From Ceratobasidium sp. AG-K (lineage: Eukaryota > Basidiomycota > Agaricomycetes > Cantharellales > Ceratobasidiaceae): a stretch of 64,000 nt of DNA. A program made the position numbers and the translations under genes. Positions 47,257 to 58,898 of the stretch are shown in pieces (position 1 is the first letter of the stretch; every line of letters begins with the position of its first letter). The notes beneath the pieces were generated by a model. The model did not search any database and was not told where the DNA came from. It saw only the letters and a list, made by a program, of their open reading frames with translations. The DNA is taken from NCBI GenBank assembly GCA_037039685.1, contig JAWNGF010000006.1, positions 1,302,001 through 1,366,000 on the forward strand, read 5' to 3'.

Positions 47257-48686
47257 CAGGCAAAACAACAACAAGGGGTCATTTAAATGGTTTTGTAGCG
47301 TGTTTCACCCAAAAACATGTTTTTGTCACCTCTCTTGATCACAGAATTTTGGTAGCCTGTAAAGGTTCTACATATATAAGAGAGTGTTTTGTGCTCCTTA
47401 TTGTAGCATATACACATACTCCCCAGCTAATCTCGCTATGCCAAAGGCAATTTCTCAGTCCAAACTTGCTACTGTTCTTGCCGGGCTCGATAAAGGCGAT
47501 AATTATGCCAAGATCGGCCGCAACGCCGGTGTTTCTCATGGAACCATCTCCAACATACGTGCCAAACATCGCCCTGACCTCAAAACATCGGTTGGCGGGC
47601 GTCCATGCAAACTTTCTGCTGTTGCAGCGCGCCACGCAGTACGCTTAATCACCCACCATAATTGCGTTTCGGCTGTCCAAGCGACACACACTGTCAATAA
47701 TATTAGCGGGGTTCCTGTACACCCCGAAACTGTGCGCCGTGCGCTCAAAGCCACTGGTTTAAGAGCCTTGAAGAAGGTCAAGAAGCCAAAGCTTAGCGCC
47801 AAGGTTAAGCGCCAGCGCCTTGCCTTTGCCCGGGCACACCAGCATTGGACTATTGTGGACTGGATGCGAGTGCTCTGGTCAGATGAGACCAAAGTTAATC
47901 GTCTTGGGTCAGCTGGAATTCGGTGGGTGTGGGTCCGGGACAAGGATTGGCTCGATGGTCGGTTGGTCGTTGAGACTGGGAACTTCGGGGGCGGCTCCTT
48001 GATGTTCTGGGGCTGTATGGGGTACGCGGGGACTGGCCACGGCTGCAGGCTAGATAGGACACTGAACAAGGAACTCTACCTGCAAATCCTGGGCGATGAG
48101 ATGACTCGAAGCCTGGAGCTTTTGGGGCTAGAGCCGGGCGAGATGGTATTTCAGCATGATAATGCACCTGCTCACCAGGCCAAGGTCTGCCTTAAATGGC
48201 TCGATGATGAAGGAATCGAGGTTATGGGATGGCCCTCTAACTCACCGGATCTTAACCCGATCAAAAATCTATGGGCCGAGCTCAAGCGACATCTGGGTAC
48301 CTACGAGCACTCCCCCGAAAGCATCAATGAGCTCTGGGACCGGGTTCAGACTCAATGGGATGAAATTGGGCCGGACTATTGTCAGAGACTAGTAGAGAGT
48401 ATGCCCAGACGGATGGCAATGGTCTTGAAGAACAAGGGTGGTTCAATCAAGTATTGACTTGTTTGGGTTTTGAGACGTCATGAAACCTGTCATATAGACC
48501 CCTATGTTGTTTCTTGCATGGCTTGACTGTTTTTTATGTGACTGGTTTGTTTAGATATGCGTTCCATAGTACGGAAGCCGGGCTTTCTACTGTATATATT
48601 TCTATATTTTTACGATCATCCGTTGCTGACTTATAATATGAACTCTGCTGAAACACGTGTCATTTAAAACCTTTTGTGGGTAACTG
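47257..48686 (+). mobile_element. Tc1/mariner-type DNA transposon
   Basis: The transposase gene is flanked by sequences that both begin TA-CAG when read inward (TA at 47255-47256 and 48687-48688). Both contain TTTAAATG followed by CGTGTTTCA about 40 bp in, which fits degenerate terminal inverted repeats. The left repeat seems to carry small insertions relative to the right one. TA duplications are the rule for this superfamily. Exact ends are tentative. Confidence 0.65.
47438..48457 (+). CDS. Tc1/mariner transposase with altered catalytic triad
   Basis: An uninterrupted 339-residue transposase. The N-terminus is a paired helix-turn-helix (YAKIGRNAGVSHGTISNI), then GGRPCKLS where the family has a GRPR-like hook, then the second HTH. 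The DDE core shows the first Asp in WSDETKVNR and the second in FQHDNAPAHQ. The third position, normally Glu in NPIEN, is Lys (NPIKNLW, codon AAA at 48263-48265). This loses the DD34E metal ligand, so the protein is predicted to bind DNA but not cut it. No introns. The frame is otherwise intact, which suggests recent loss. Confidence 0.9.
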   Translation: MPKAISQSKLATVLAGLDKGDNYAKIGRNAGVSHGTISNIRAKHRPDLKTSVGGRPCKLSAVAARHAVRLITHHNCVSAVQATHTVNNISGVPVHPETVRRALKATGLRALKKVKKPKLSAKVKRQRLAFARAHQHWTIVDWMRVLWSDETKVNRLGSAGIRWVWVRDKDWLDGRLVVETGNFGGGSLMFWGCMGYAGTGHGCRLDRTLNKELYLQILGDEMTRSLELLGLEPGEMVFQHDNAPAHQAKVCLKWLDDEGIEVMGWPSNSPDLNPIKNLWAELKRHLGTYEHSPESINELWDRVQTQWDEIGPDYCQRLVESMPRRMAMVLKNKGGSIKY

Positions 48687-48749
48687 TATTGTTTCAGGGA
48701 GCGGGGTAATATATCTGGACTGGCTTGGGGTATCTATGCGAGCAAAACA

Positions 48750-50892
48750 CTACTCTCCTGTGGAGATGGCGGTCGCAACTTCTTGCAGCGTTTCGGTCAC
48801 GACTTTACAACGGAGCATTTCATGCACCTCAGGTTGGCCATTGTAGAACCATGCGACGAGGGCCTATCGAGAATACAGTTAGGAGAAACAAGCAAGAAAT
48901 AAAACAAATACGTACGATCATCACGTAGAACAGAACCATGATCATCCCCTCCACCCAATTCGTCTTGGAATCGGCGGTTACATAATTGACCAAAAAACAA
49001 GCGCCAATGAGGACGGCCACCTCCCACAAGTCTAGGCGCATCAGTGAGTCCATGATATACCGGTATAGAGTAGGCGACTCACCAAACAACAGAGACATCT
49101 CTCGGTGCGTCCACCACCCAAGCAACACCATCACCGGCATCCAAAAAAGTACAAACTGGATACTCAAATCGATACTCCGGGCCTTGGCCAATTCATCAGG
49201 ACTTTCGGGGCGCAGGAAACAAATGGTACGTAGGAAGTACAAGGCCGCCACACATCCATCGGCGGCATAACTGAGAAAGGGTATCAATATAACCCCAAAC
49301 CACTCGGAGCTGATCGTTCCCTGGTCTCGGACTTCTTCAATGGCCTTTACTAGCCACTCAGCAGTGACGGCGATGAGGGCAACGACAATGACCAATAGGG
49401 TAACCCCGAACCAGGGACCTATGAGAGGCTCTTCCTGTTGAGCTTGCGCTTCTTTGTGTTTTTCGGCGAGTGGGTCGTTAGGTGCAGGTGCAAGAGAGTT
49501 GCCGTCACCGGGTGGATTGTGCAGATAGATACGGGAGCCAATGTAACTGTTGAACACCAACTCAGATAGGGCATTTCGTTCAAATGTGTGGACTTACGCG
49601 AGAAGTAACATCACGGACAGACCTCGGCTAATCTTGAGGAACATACCACGAGAGGCGTCTGTCACGGCAATACTTTCGGCCGCACGGACCATAGCCTTCA
49701 CAAGCGCTTGGTCCTTTGGTTTGCCGCTCTCGGCTCTTGCCAGCAGACGAGCAGCTGCAGCCGCTGTAGAACCTCCTGAAGCAACCGGAACGGTTTCAGG
49801 TAAAGCAGCGAACATTGCAGCGGGCAGTAGCAGCGTTAGAACACTAGACACCAAGATCTCGTTAGCAAGACTTCATTTCGCAGAATACCCAAACCCTACC
49901 CGAGAGTGAGCAGCGAGTGGTTCAACTGGGTAGGATGAGGCTTGAGATGTTGCTCCCAGATGCGAGCACCACCGGTTAGGAAAGCCATTCCCGGCACTAG
50001 TAGCAGATGTAACAGGATAACGCCTGCAGCAAAGCACCTTTAGCGCATCACGAGACCGCCTAGTGCAGGTACCCACGCACCTATCAAGGTTCCTTGGAGC
50101 AGTTTCAATTCGCAGTACGTGAGAAGAATGATCGCGAGAGTAGCCTCGACCACACTGAAATTCAGGATCATCAATAAGCCTACAAGCCATGCGAGAGCAC
50201 TTACTTATCGAGGGTAATGACAAGGAGATCTCCCAGAGACTAGACGCGGACTGTTAGGCGCTAATCTATCGGCAAAGCCATGGGATTTACCGTTCCCAAA
50301 TACAGCGCCATTTGTTCACCGCCAAAATCGGAGAGCTTTTCGAGGGGTATTATAGCAATGAACGACACTAGCTCCGCGATCAGGACAGCATCCTAGGCAC
50401 ATTAATATTGAGCTTACACGAGAACCTGACCGCGAAGTTCCAATCCGCCCAGTGTGACGCCCAGGACAGTGGGATAAATACAAGCAGCACGCTCAGTCCT
50501 AAGATGTGTCATATGGATGTGTCAACTGGGGAACATAAACCCTGGTCTCTCTTGCATCCAAACTCACCACAATGACTAATGGTGTTCTTAGCCGATTCGA
50601 GCCAGCCGGGAACATGGGCTTTATGCTCGCCCTTGAACCTCGCCCAAAACTTCCGCGTACGAGGCAGAGAATTGGGATCGCCTAGGTGCAGATTGGGGTG
50701 ATGATGAGGTCCATTGGTTCCGTTGACTTCATGCACTACTCCGCCCGCGGGGGCATTTCCAATACCGCGTTCCAAGTCCGTCTGTCGAGTATTGGTGCGA
50801 GAAGGGTTGCGTGTTACGTTTGCTCTCGTGGATGTCGGAGAGACTGCAGTCGCAGTTGCGGATTCCGGGGACGACGCTCGTTGGGTGGACAT
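48750..50892 (-). CDS. Ca2+/H+ exchanger of the CAX family (vacuolar, Vcx1-like)
   Basis: CAX antiporters use the vacuolar proton gradient to sequester Ca2+. After a Ser/Thr-rich cytosolic N-terminus (MSTQRASSPESATATAVSPT) come FIAIIPLEKLSDFGGEQMAL, LGDLLVITLDN and VVEATLAIILLTYCELKLLQ. This is the first alpha-repeat with its essential Glu. HLLLVPGMAFLTGGARIWEQ and HSLLTLG follow. The second half has GPWFGVTLLVIVVALIAVTA, EWLVKAIEEVRDQGTISSEW, FLSYAADGCVAALYFLR, KARSIDLSIQFVLFWMPVMV, FLVNYVTADSKTNWVEGMIM and the end AISTGE. It resembles the conserved fungal Vcx1-like members. About ten introns, no breaks. Convergent with the Tc1 transposase, 64 bp from the element edge. Confidence 0.88.
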
Positions 50893-51897
50893 TGTGGACA
50901 CGGACGGACCCACGTTGTTGGAGCCAAGCCAACCTCATGGTCGCGCTTATTTGAGCGTATTCAGATTATGACGTCATCATGCCAAGAGATCAAACTGCGT
51001 CCTAAATTAGTGACGCACGCAACTCCAAATCTAGGCTCGCATTCTTCCCTACGAACAAACAAAATCAAAACAAATGACAAGCACATTGATTTGGAACGTG
51101 CTCGTTTTTTCCTTGCCCTTGTCTTGCATGCACAAGACGGTATCCATCTCGCGGCCCAACCGGTATGTGCAAATTCGCCTGTTGCGGGGCACTCCCCCAA
51201 TATCAACCAAGGCCAAGCTTCGGGATCTCGAACGTTTAAACACAGTTTTATGTGTCCAACATATACAATATCACGGTAGATATACCAGAAGTGGTCAGCT
51301 GGCGACCCATGCTTGACGTAACGTATGAGTACCGGTGTGGATACCCTAGGGCATGGTTCTAACCACGGTCTGATAAAGCGCGACCTGAGAGTCGAGGTAA
51401 ACTTGTCGCTAAACCTACTTCCATCGCTCCTAATAAGTCCGTGATGTCCTTAATCTCTATTCTAATTTACCTCGGGGAATCACTTCGCAGAGTACTCATG
51501 CTGGGATCGCTTTGGTACCAACGCTGGTGGAATTCTCAGTCGCGTATCCTCAACTATGACGGTCCTTGAGACCCCATGCCCCATTAAGTTGCTCCAACAG
51601 CCCCCCGAGCACCTATTGAGCCCCCGCGCACCCGGACCTATGAATTAGTGAGTAGTGGTATAATGATAATTCAATAAATACAGGTATATTCGCCCTTTTA
51701 GAGGAACAAGCACACTTCAACAACCCATACGCATACGACCCGAAAAAATATTTGACCTCCCCGTCTAGGACTAGGTCGAGGTTGTTGGTGTCTCGGGAAC
51801 TAGATGGCACGTAAATGAGGTTGAGTAGGATTTCTTTCGTCTCTCGATTTGGCTAGTGACTCACTAACAGGGGCTACTGGTTTATTGCCTTGGGACA
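50893..51897. other. Intergenic region between the CAX and TIM17-like genes
   Basis: No gene that I can support. Open frames at 50961-51316 on both strands have no motif. The left part is the CAX promoter. Confidence 0.5.
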
Positions 51898-52454
51898 TTA
51901 TACTCTCCAACCATATTCCAATTCCCCAAAGACGCCTATCAGGATACCTCCTCCGATTGCTCCTCCGAGGGCAGCCCGTGGACCAGCTAAGTGATTCCGG
52001 GTAAATCCGTGCTGTTATTGACATCAACCGCCCACTCACATCGAGCTGACAGGCATCCTCCAGCACTTGCACCAGCAAGTATCCAGTTCAAGGCATCTTC
52101 TTTCTGGCGCACTTCAACTGCGAGACAATTGAAGCCTGACAAAAGTGCGGTCCAAACTGCAAAATTTCCAGCCGCGACCGGGCTCCGCGCTTTCATTCCA
52201 ATTAGTGCGCCTTCGAGCCGAGCCCCCTAAGCCGAGTTGTCGAGTGAGAAAAAGTATGGGGTAGGCACGACACACCCACCCTGGGAGCATTGCGAGCGCC
52301 CTTGACGCCGTGCCAAATTGCGCCTCCAGTGGCGCCAAGTACGAATCCGTACCCCGTGTCGTGCAGGATGTTATATGGGCTAAGATACACTCAGTCGTGT
52401 GGCTAGGAACGGCATATATGCGTACCATGGAGCATCCCCGCTATGTCCCGGCAT
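51898..52454 (-). CDS. TIM17-like mitochondrial inner-membrane translocase subunit
   Basis: Tim17 is the core of the TIM23 presequence translocase. Exon 1 gives MPGHSGDAP and is spliced to CPYNILHDTGYGFVLGATGG, AIWHGVKGARNAPR, then GARLEGALIGMKARSPVAAG, NFAVWTALLSGFNC, VRQKEDALNWILAGASAGGC, LSARSGPRAALGGAIGGG and the end FGELEYGWRV. Four membrane segments, the GxxxG motifs, the CPY start, the conserved Cys pair and the QKED loop match Tim17. Oddities are a length of about 134 residues (usually 150-165) and FNC where Tim17 has FDC. It may be a second, diverged TIM17 paralogue. Four exons; start ATG at 52452-52454. Confidence 0.8.
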
Positions 52455-52504
52455 ATTTTAGGAATTAATAACAGCGGGAAGCTGGCTTGAAAATAGCTGA
52501 AATA

Positions 52505-52756
52505 TCATTGGAGGCACCTTGAAGTACCTCCCTTGGTTACTTGCCGGCCGTGACGTCGTAGGCTGGCCGCGCGGTCTTGATGCCGACCGCCAGGGCCCAA
52601 CGTGGGCGTCTTTTGGCTGGCGTAGCTTTCTCGGACCTGTGTCATGTAACTCTTGGCATAGTTAGGTCCCCTTGGTACTCCTACTCCACCGATCTCTCTC
52701 TGGCTGGCGTTGTCATATCGACGATGGCGCCAAATTAGGAATATGCAGCACAGCAT
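52505..52756 (-). CDS. Small hypothetical protein with N-terminal membrane segment
   Basis: An 83-residue ATG-started frame begins with a short hydrophobic stretch (MLCCIFLIW) followed by a basic RHRRYDNASQRE region and a Gly/Arg/Ser-rich tail. It could be the last exon of a single-pass membrane protein whose upstream part I cannot see, or be non-coding. It sits between TIM17-like and the patatin-NLR gene. Confidence 0.25.
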   Translation of the reverse strand: MLCCIFLIWRHRRYDNASQREIGGVGVPRGPNYAKSYMTQVRESYASQKTPTLGPGGRHQDRAASLRRHGRQVTKGGTSRCLQ

Positions 52757-52867
52757 TCTGTCATTGGCCGAGTGCGAACAAGCGCTCGACGGCTATCCCG
52801 ATCACCCTGCTTTCGTTCTCGTTCACCACCACAAGTCTCGGAAGATTTAGCATTTACTGGAGCAACC

Positions 52868-55800
52868 ATGTCCAATGTTGGAGATAATGATCGGGGGCTG
52901 GTAATTCTATCATTCGGTAAGCGAACGGCTTTTCGGTCCTCGTGTACGATGTTCACTCTGTTCCCCAGATGGTGGAGGCATACGAGGACTTTCATCTCTT
53001 CTTATTCTCAAGGAGTGCATGGCAAGGCTTCAGGGTGAGCTGGGGTTGGATAAGCCACCCGAAGTCCACGAGTACTTTGATATGGTTGGTGGTACTGGGA
53101 CCGGAGGGTAAGCAACCTGCCAAGGCGTAGTCTGGAAGACCTACTGAAACCAATCGTAACAAGAATATCCGCTACTATGCTTGGAAGACTAAGAATGCCA
53201 TTGGATAATGCAATTGAACAGTTTGCGAAGTTGGCCAAGGATGTATTCTCCGACAAGAAATTCCATAGTACGAGTGGAGCTGGGTCTTTCAAGTCGACAA
53301 AGATGCAACAAGCCCTAAAAAGCGTCGTATCGCAAGCTACAGGTGGGAACCAAGACGAAAAGATGCTAGACAAGGGATCAAGTGCGGTCAAGTGCAAAAC
53401 GTGAGCAAAACAAGCCAGTCACTTCCCTCCTTCCTTCTAATGCTTTCCATCGCCATTGGTCCTCAGCGTCGTGTTTGCGATGTCAGAGCAGAACTTGAAC
53501 GCAGGTCGGCCATGTGCCTTTCGGTCGTATGGTGGAGCACCCAACCAAATGCCCGACTGTACTATTTGGGAAGCTTTATGCGCAACTACCGCTCATCCAG
53601 ACCTCTTCAAAAGAATCGAAATCGGTGACGAGCTCAAAGAGGCATTTGTCGACGGAGGACTTGGGTGTAGCAACCCCTTGGCGCATATACTCTCCGAGGT
53701 CAAGCTCGCATATCCGACCCGTCATATCTCCTGCGTGGTTAGTATTGGTGCTGGACATGTCAAAACGATACAAATCCCGAGGCTCCGGCCTTTTCAACGT
53801 TTGCTCCCTACTAACGCCATCGAAGCAATGAAAGCAATAGCAACTGACGCTGAACAGGAAGCCCAGCGGATGGCACTGCGTTTCGGTAGTGCGCCAAACG
53901 TGTACTTCCGGTTAAACGTGGACCAAGGCTTACAAAGCCTAGATCTAAGTGACTGGGAGCGGTTTCGCGAGGTTACAGCGCACGCTCGAGCGTATATGCA
54001 CCTCGTGGAAATTTCCAACAGGATATCTAAGTTGGCCGCAACCATTAGGGAGAGGAAAAAGACAATTGCCGCAATACAGATTGGTACGGCTCAGGATTTT
54101 AATTCACACGTCTGCTAATTACCCGATCCTTAGACGGCCAGATTATCGTTAAACCCGAGCAACTGGACCTGCCAATTGCTGGTACGCCCAATGCTGGTAT
54201 GCCGGTATGCCGGCAGCCAACATCGCTCTTTGTCGAACGCGAGCAGCCAGTGCAGAAAATGATGAAATATTTCCTGAGTGCTACGTCAGGGAGGAAGATA
54301 TTTGTGTTGCATGGTCTTGGCGGCGCCGGTAAGACACAAATGGCACTTCACATAGTGGAGAGAACGCGGGAAATTTGGTCAGACATAATATTTGCGGACG
54401 CGACTTCCACCGAAACGATCAAGGCTACATTCGTGGAATTTTCTATATCCAAGGGTATCGGTGACACGCACGAGGAGGCCTTGAAATGGCTGGTCACTAA
54501 TCCCACTCGCTGGTTGCTTGTGGTCGACAGCGCAGACGATCCAAAGGTTGACCCCAGGAGTTATGTGCCCGACTGCTCACATGGTAGCGTCTTGATAACA
54601 ACTCGCAACCGAAGGCTGTTGGGACTTGTGCCTGAGAAGGAGTCGAGCTATAGCGTGTCAGGCATGGAGCCAGAGGAAGCACTACAGCTGTTGTTAAAGG
54701 CGTCACATTGGGAGCACCCAGACTTAACAGCCAATGATTTGGAGACTGCGGAGAGATTACTTGAGGTGATACCCCCTTTGTGCTGCTTGTACAACAAAGC
54801 TGATCTCTGACACAGGAATTCGGGCGTCTGCCACTTGCCGTTGTTCAAGCTGGCCGCTATATCCAAAGGACCGAGTGCGGGTTTTCCCAGTACTATGAAC
54901 TTTACATGAAAGGCCCGGGAGAGATGCTACGATCCGAGGATTATAACCAAATCTGCATGGGTTTGGACAAGTATGAGAAATCCGCATTCGACACCTGGAT
55001 GTTGAGCTACCAATTATTGGGGGACCTCACTCGGCGCTTACTCTGGATAATGGGATACATGCAGCGAGACCGTATTACTTGGGAGATTTTTCAACGTGCG
55101 GCTCTACACGTCCATGCCTTCAAACCAAGCACCCCACTTTCGGAACCTGAAGCACAGGTATACAACTATGTCAAAGACTTTTTGAAATCTTTCCTGCATC
55201 CTGATGGTAACTGGGACGGCAAGACGTTCTTCGAGGCAATGGGCGAGCTCTTATCATTTTCTCTGATAGATCACGATCGTGCAACCAAAGTTTATGTGCT
55301 CCATCCACTTGTCCAAACTTGGGCCAGACATGTAGCCCCCAAGGAGCTGTCCTCCACGCATATAAGCTACCTACTAGCTTCGTCATTGAAGTGGGATGCC
55401 GTTTCCAAGGAATACGGTTTCCTCCGATCGGTACATCCTCACATCAATACTGTATTCCAACACAATCCAGACATGTGTACCGATGTCGCAACCTCCTTTG
55501 CTCACGTTTTCTACAAGAACGGCCAGTGGGATCAAGCTCTGTCACTGCAACGCCGCGTCCTAAAGGCTCGGCGACAGGCCCTTGGCGAGGAGAACTCTCA
55601 TACTTTGAGGGCCATGCGAAACCTTGCCAGTATCTATCATAAGCAACGTTGCCTATCAGAGGCTGAGGAGGTGCAATCACAGGCCTTGCAGCTCAGCAAG
55701 CGGATCCACGGTGGGGGACATCCCGATACTCTCAAAGTCGCAAATGGCCTAGCGAGTACATACCTTAGACAAGGGAAACTACAGCAAGCGGAGGACATGC

Positions 55801-56252
55801 AAGTCCAGGTGCTCAATGCCAGGAAGCAGACACTCGGCGAGGAGCACTCGGAGACGCTGGACGCTATGGCCAACCTGGCCAACACCTACTACAAACAGGG
55901 TCGGGTAGAAGAGGCAGAGGAGATTGAACTCCAGGCGCTCAATGTTAGGAAAACAAAGTTTGGCCTGGAGGATCCTCACACTCTGAGGGCACTGGCTAAC
56001 CTTGCCGAAACTTATTGTAAACAAGGACGCCTTGAGGAAGCAAAGGACCTTTTACTTCAAGTCCTTGAAGCTCGAAAGCGACTCTTGGGAACCGAACATC
56101 CAGCTACGTTACGCACCATGATCAGACTGGCCCACGTTTACAAAGCTCTGGGCCAGGGCTGTCGGTCAGAATATGAATCTCTCAAACAAGATATCAAGCG
56201 TCTAAAAGCAATGGGCATCTCTGAAGAGTCTGGAGGTGCTTCTCCTACCTAG
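52868..56252 (+). CDS. Patatin-NB-ARC-TPR protein (fungal NLR-type STAND ATPase)
   Basis: This is an intact NLR-like protein of about 1,040 residues. Patatin domain: DGGGIRGLSSLLILKE (oxyanion loop), MLGRLRMPLDNAIE and VDGGLGCSNPL with the Asp of the dyad. The nucleophile elbow reads VGGTGTGG, with Gly where Ser is expected. NB-ARC: P-loop HGLGGAGKTQMAL, Walker B WLLVVDSADD, sensor VLITTRNRR, and then RLPLAVVQAGRYI (GLPL-like) and a winged-helix region with VLHPLVQTWARH. C-terminus: six diverged 42-residue kinesin-light-chain TPR units. Fungal NLRs of this layout act in non-self recognition and regulated cell death; the trigger here is unknown. Six exons. Start ATG 52868 (MSNVGDNDRGLVILSF). 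Confidence 0.88.
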
Positions 56253-56535
56253 GCACGGGGCCAGGCTAATTGTTACGTTCAAAAATGTAGTGCCTCGCTC
56301 TGGTTGTATGCGTGTGCTCAATTATTCCATTGGCTTATGACCCTCCCTTATAGATAGCTACCCCCTGAGGGATAATTTTAAACGTGTGGAGCTTCAGGAA
56401 CATGATTCTTGAACTGGAAGCATGATCAGTAGGTTCACAAGGATAAGTTTTCCGAGAAAAGTCGCAACCGCTACAGAATCCAACCAAGTTCAGAGAGTTA
56501 TGCAATAGACCTCCCGAAGAAATTCCTCCTAAATA

Positions 56536-58548
56536 TTATGCCAACGGAGTGAAGATGTTCATATATTCACTCTGGACGTTTTCCAAGTCGTCGCTCCGCC
56601 AAGGCTACAACATCACGCATTCAGCCTCCGATTCAGAACCAGCTCATGTCAGCTCACCGGCATCCCAACAATCACATCGTTGTCCATCATCCATCCCGAG
56701 TGCTTCAGCACCGGCTTCCTCTTTGTGACAACCCGATAGGGGAGTCGACTTACGACCGTGCCACCGTTGAACGATACGCGCGAGGGCACGTCCTCGTCGA
56801 TTGTATCCACAAACACTTCATCTTCCCCACCCCCGCTGTGAAGCGCATTCAGGACGTACTCTGTTTCCTCGTCCGTGCAGCTCAAGTCGTAGTGTCTCCT
56901 GGCTTCTTTTGACTGCCACATCGAAAGGTGCTTATCGCACCCCAAACTGGAAAATCGCCGCACAGTAGTCTGGTGGAATTCAAGAATGGACAGGTACTCA
57001 TACGGGCGGACCAACTCCGACGCATTGTTTTCGCACGGGTAAGTGCGAATGAACCGTGTGCCATAGGCACGGCAAATCCATGGTCGGATTGCTGACGCAG
57101 AATCGAACCAGCGTGTAGCCCGTTCACCCCATGCCTCCCAAGGGACGTGAATAGTATCTGATGGAGGGAACAACGACGTTGACATGTGACTAAACCAGGA
57201 TGGGACTGGAGAGTAGCCTAGAGGAGACGTATATTCCGGGGGGTTATCAATAAGTCTGAGCAAGCGCTCTTTGCTTAAGAATATTTGATAGTGGTTCAGC
57301 TCTCGTTCGCGGCCAATATCCTGTATCACCGTCAGGCTAAGTTGAATTACCCTAGCCTCGGGGTTGGGTAAAAACTTTGCTGGACCGGTTGAATGTAGCG
57401 TTGGCACAGGTTCGGACCGCATGAGCAAGTACGCAAACGAGCTAGCCGGAAGGGAAGGAAAGCCAAAGTCAAACGAAGGCGCCATCGTCGGCCAGTCGGA
57501 GGAGTTACAGCCCGGTATGTGTTCAGAGGTTGGGTGCAACGAGGTTCGGATATTTGAGTATACAAGCAGATGGAGCGAGGAGAGTTCAGTCGACTGAAAT
57601 AGGATCAAACTGTCGGTTGTAAGGAACCCAAATGTGCACGACAGGCCCTCTATTTCAATCCGATTCAGTAAGCAGCCTGTTTTCCAGTTCCAGATCAGAA
57701 TATTCGATACGCCCCCTTCGTACGAGATGAATTTGATAGCCAAGAGGTCATCCATTACTTCAACGAATATTCCGCTTGTACGGTAGTCCATGAAGAACGG
57801 AAGGTTGACTGACCAGTCTGGATGAAGCGCAGCATGATGTGGGCGGGCTTCTGATATTGAAAAGAGATAAACAGTCGAGGCGATTGATCTACTTGGCAAC
57901 GGTCAAGTGAAGTCTCGGTGGGGCTGGGTTTAGACTCACATGGGTCCAGCAATTGACACCAGCACCATCAACTCCTGGCTAGGATCAATTTGAAACTCCC
58001 TAAACTGAACCCCAGGACTGAGTGTCTGGGACGAGGACTTTTCGTGCAAGCTCAGTAGTCTGACATGGCCGGGTATATTCCAAGCCTTGGAAATCGCAGC
58101 GGCGTAATACCCTTGACGAAGCTCATATAGGCGCATATCGGAGTTGGCAGGTTCGATTTGAAGTGGCTTGCCGATTTTCATGTAGAGCCAGCCTAGGATG
58201 AAAGATTTGTGGCATCATGTACATTGGTGTTCATCGCCAACACTTACCATCCCTAAATCGCCTAAACTCCTCCAACAGACCCCTTGTGGCCACTTCGCCA
58301 TCCTTTCCCAACCCAATATCAGAAAGCTGGAACCCATTAGACTGTAGTTCGATTTGAAGCTGCAAGAGACTGGACTGCGCTACGAGTTCACGATACGCTC
58401 GGCAAGTCTATTACGGGTGTCACTAAGTGAGGAAGTTGCAAAAGCCAAGTAGAGTACGTACTTGTGAAAAGAACAAGATAACGGTGTAATTGCAGTCGGA
58501 CAAGATGTCGACGACGATTTCTTGGGGGAGTAGTGACAATGACATCAT
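56536..58548 (-). CDS. F-box-like protein, tandem copy 1
   Basis: The N-terminus MMSLSLLPQEIVVDILSDCN continues as YTVILFFSQ-TCRAYRELV, the F-box pattern that binds Skp1 in SCF ubiquitin ligases. The body has SDIGLGKDGE, LLEEFRRFRDGWLYM, MRLYELRQGYYAAAIS, FREFQIDPSQELMVLV and a beta-rich domain with AIKFISYEGGVSNILIWNW and EGLSCTFGFLTTDSLILF. The substrate-recognition part is not a family I can name. The open frame seems to end at GMPVS (56649), but GTGAGC there is a splice donor. Skipping 56605-56657 adds a last exon (56536-56604) reading PWRSDDLENVQSEYMNI and ending TPLA, which matches the tandem copy. Six exons or so. Confidence 0.75.
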
Positions 58549-58898
58549 CGACAAGGAAAGCAAGGTATAAGCAGAGTGTCAAAGACGAAAGCGAGTTGAA
58601 AGCAATATAATCCTAGGGTCAAACTGAGTTCATTATCTGTACACTGACGGGTCGCAAGTGATGCGGTGATGTCGGCGTGCGGAATAACTGAGTTGGCTGA
58701 TGAGGCTTGCTAAGCGCAGAAATGCGGCGGCGCTCGAGTGTGTGCCACATTGGATGTTTGGGCCTCGTGGACAATAATTAATTTGTAGCCATAAGGAAAT
58801 GACGGTAGCACCAAATGAACATTTAGGTATATGCGCCAACAAACGTGGTCCGTGAATAAAACACCACTCGCGTCCAAACCAAAGCGCATACAACCCAA
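58549..58898. other. Spacer between the tandem F-box genes
   Basis: This 350-bp space holds the promoter of F-box copy 1 and the 3' end of copy 2. No gene or repeat is visible. Confidence 0.5.
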
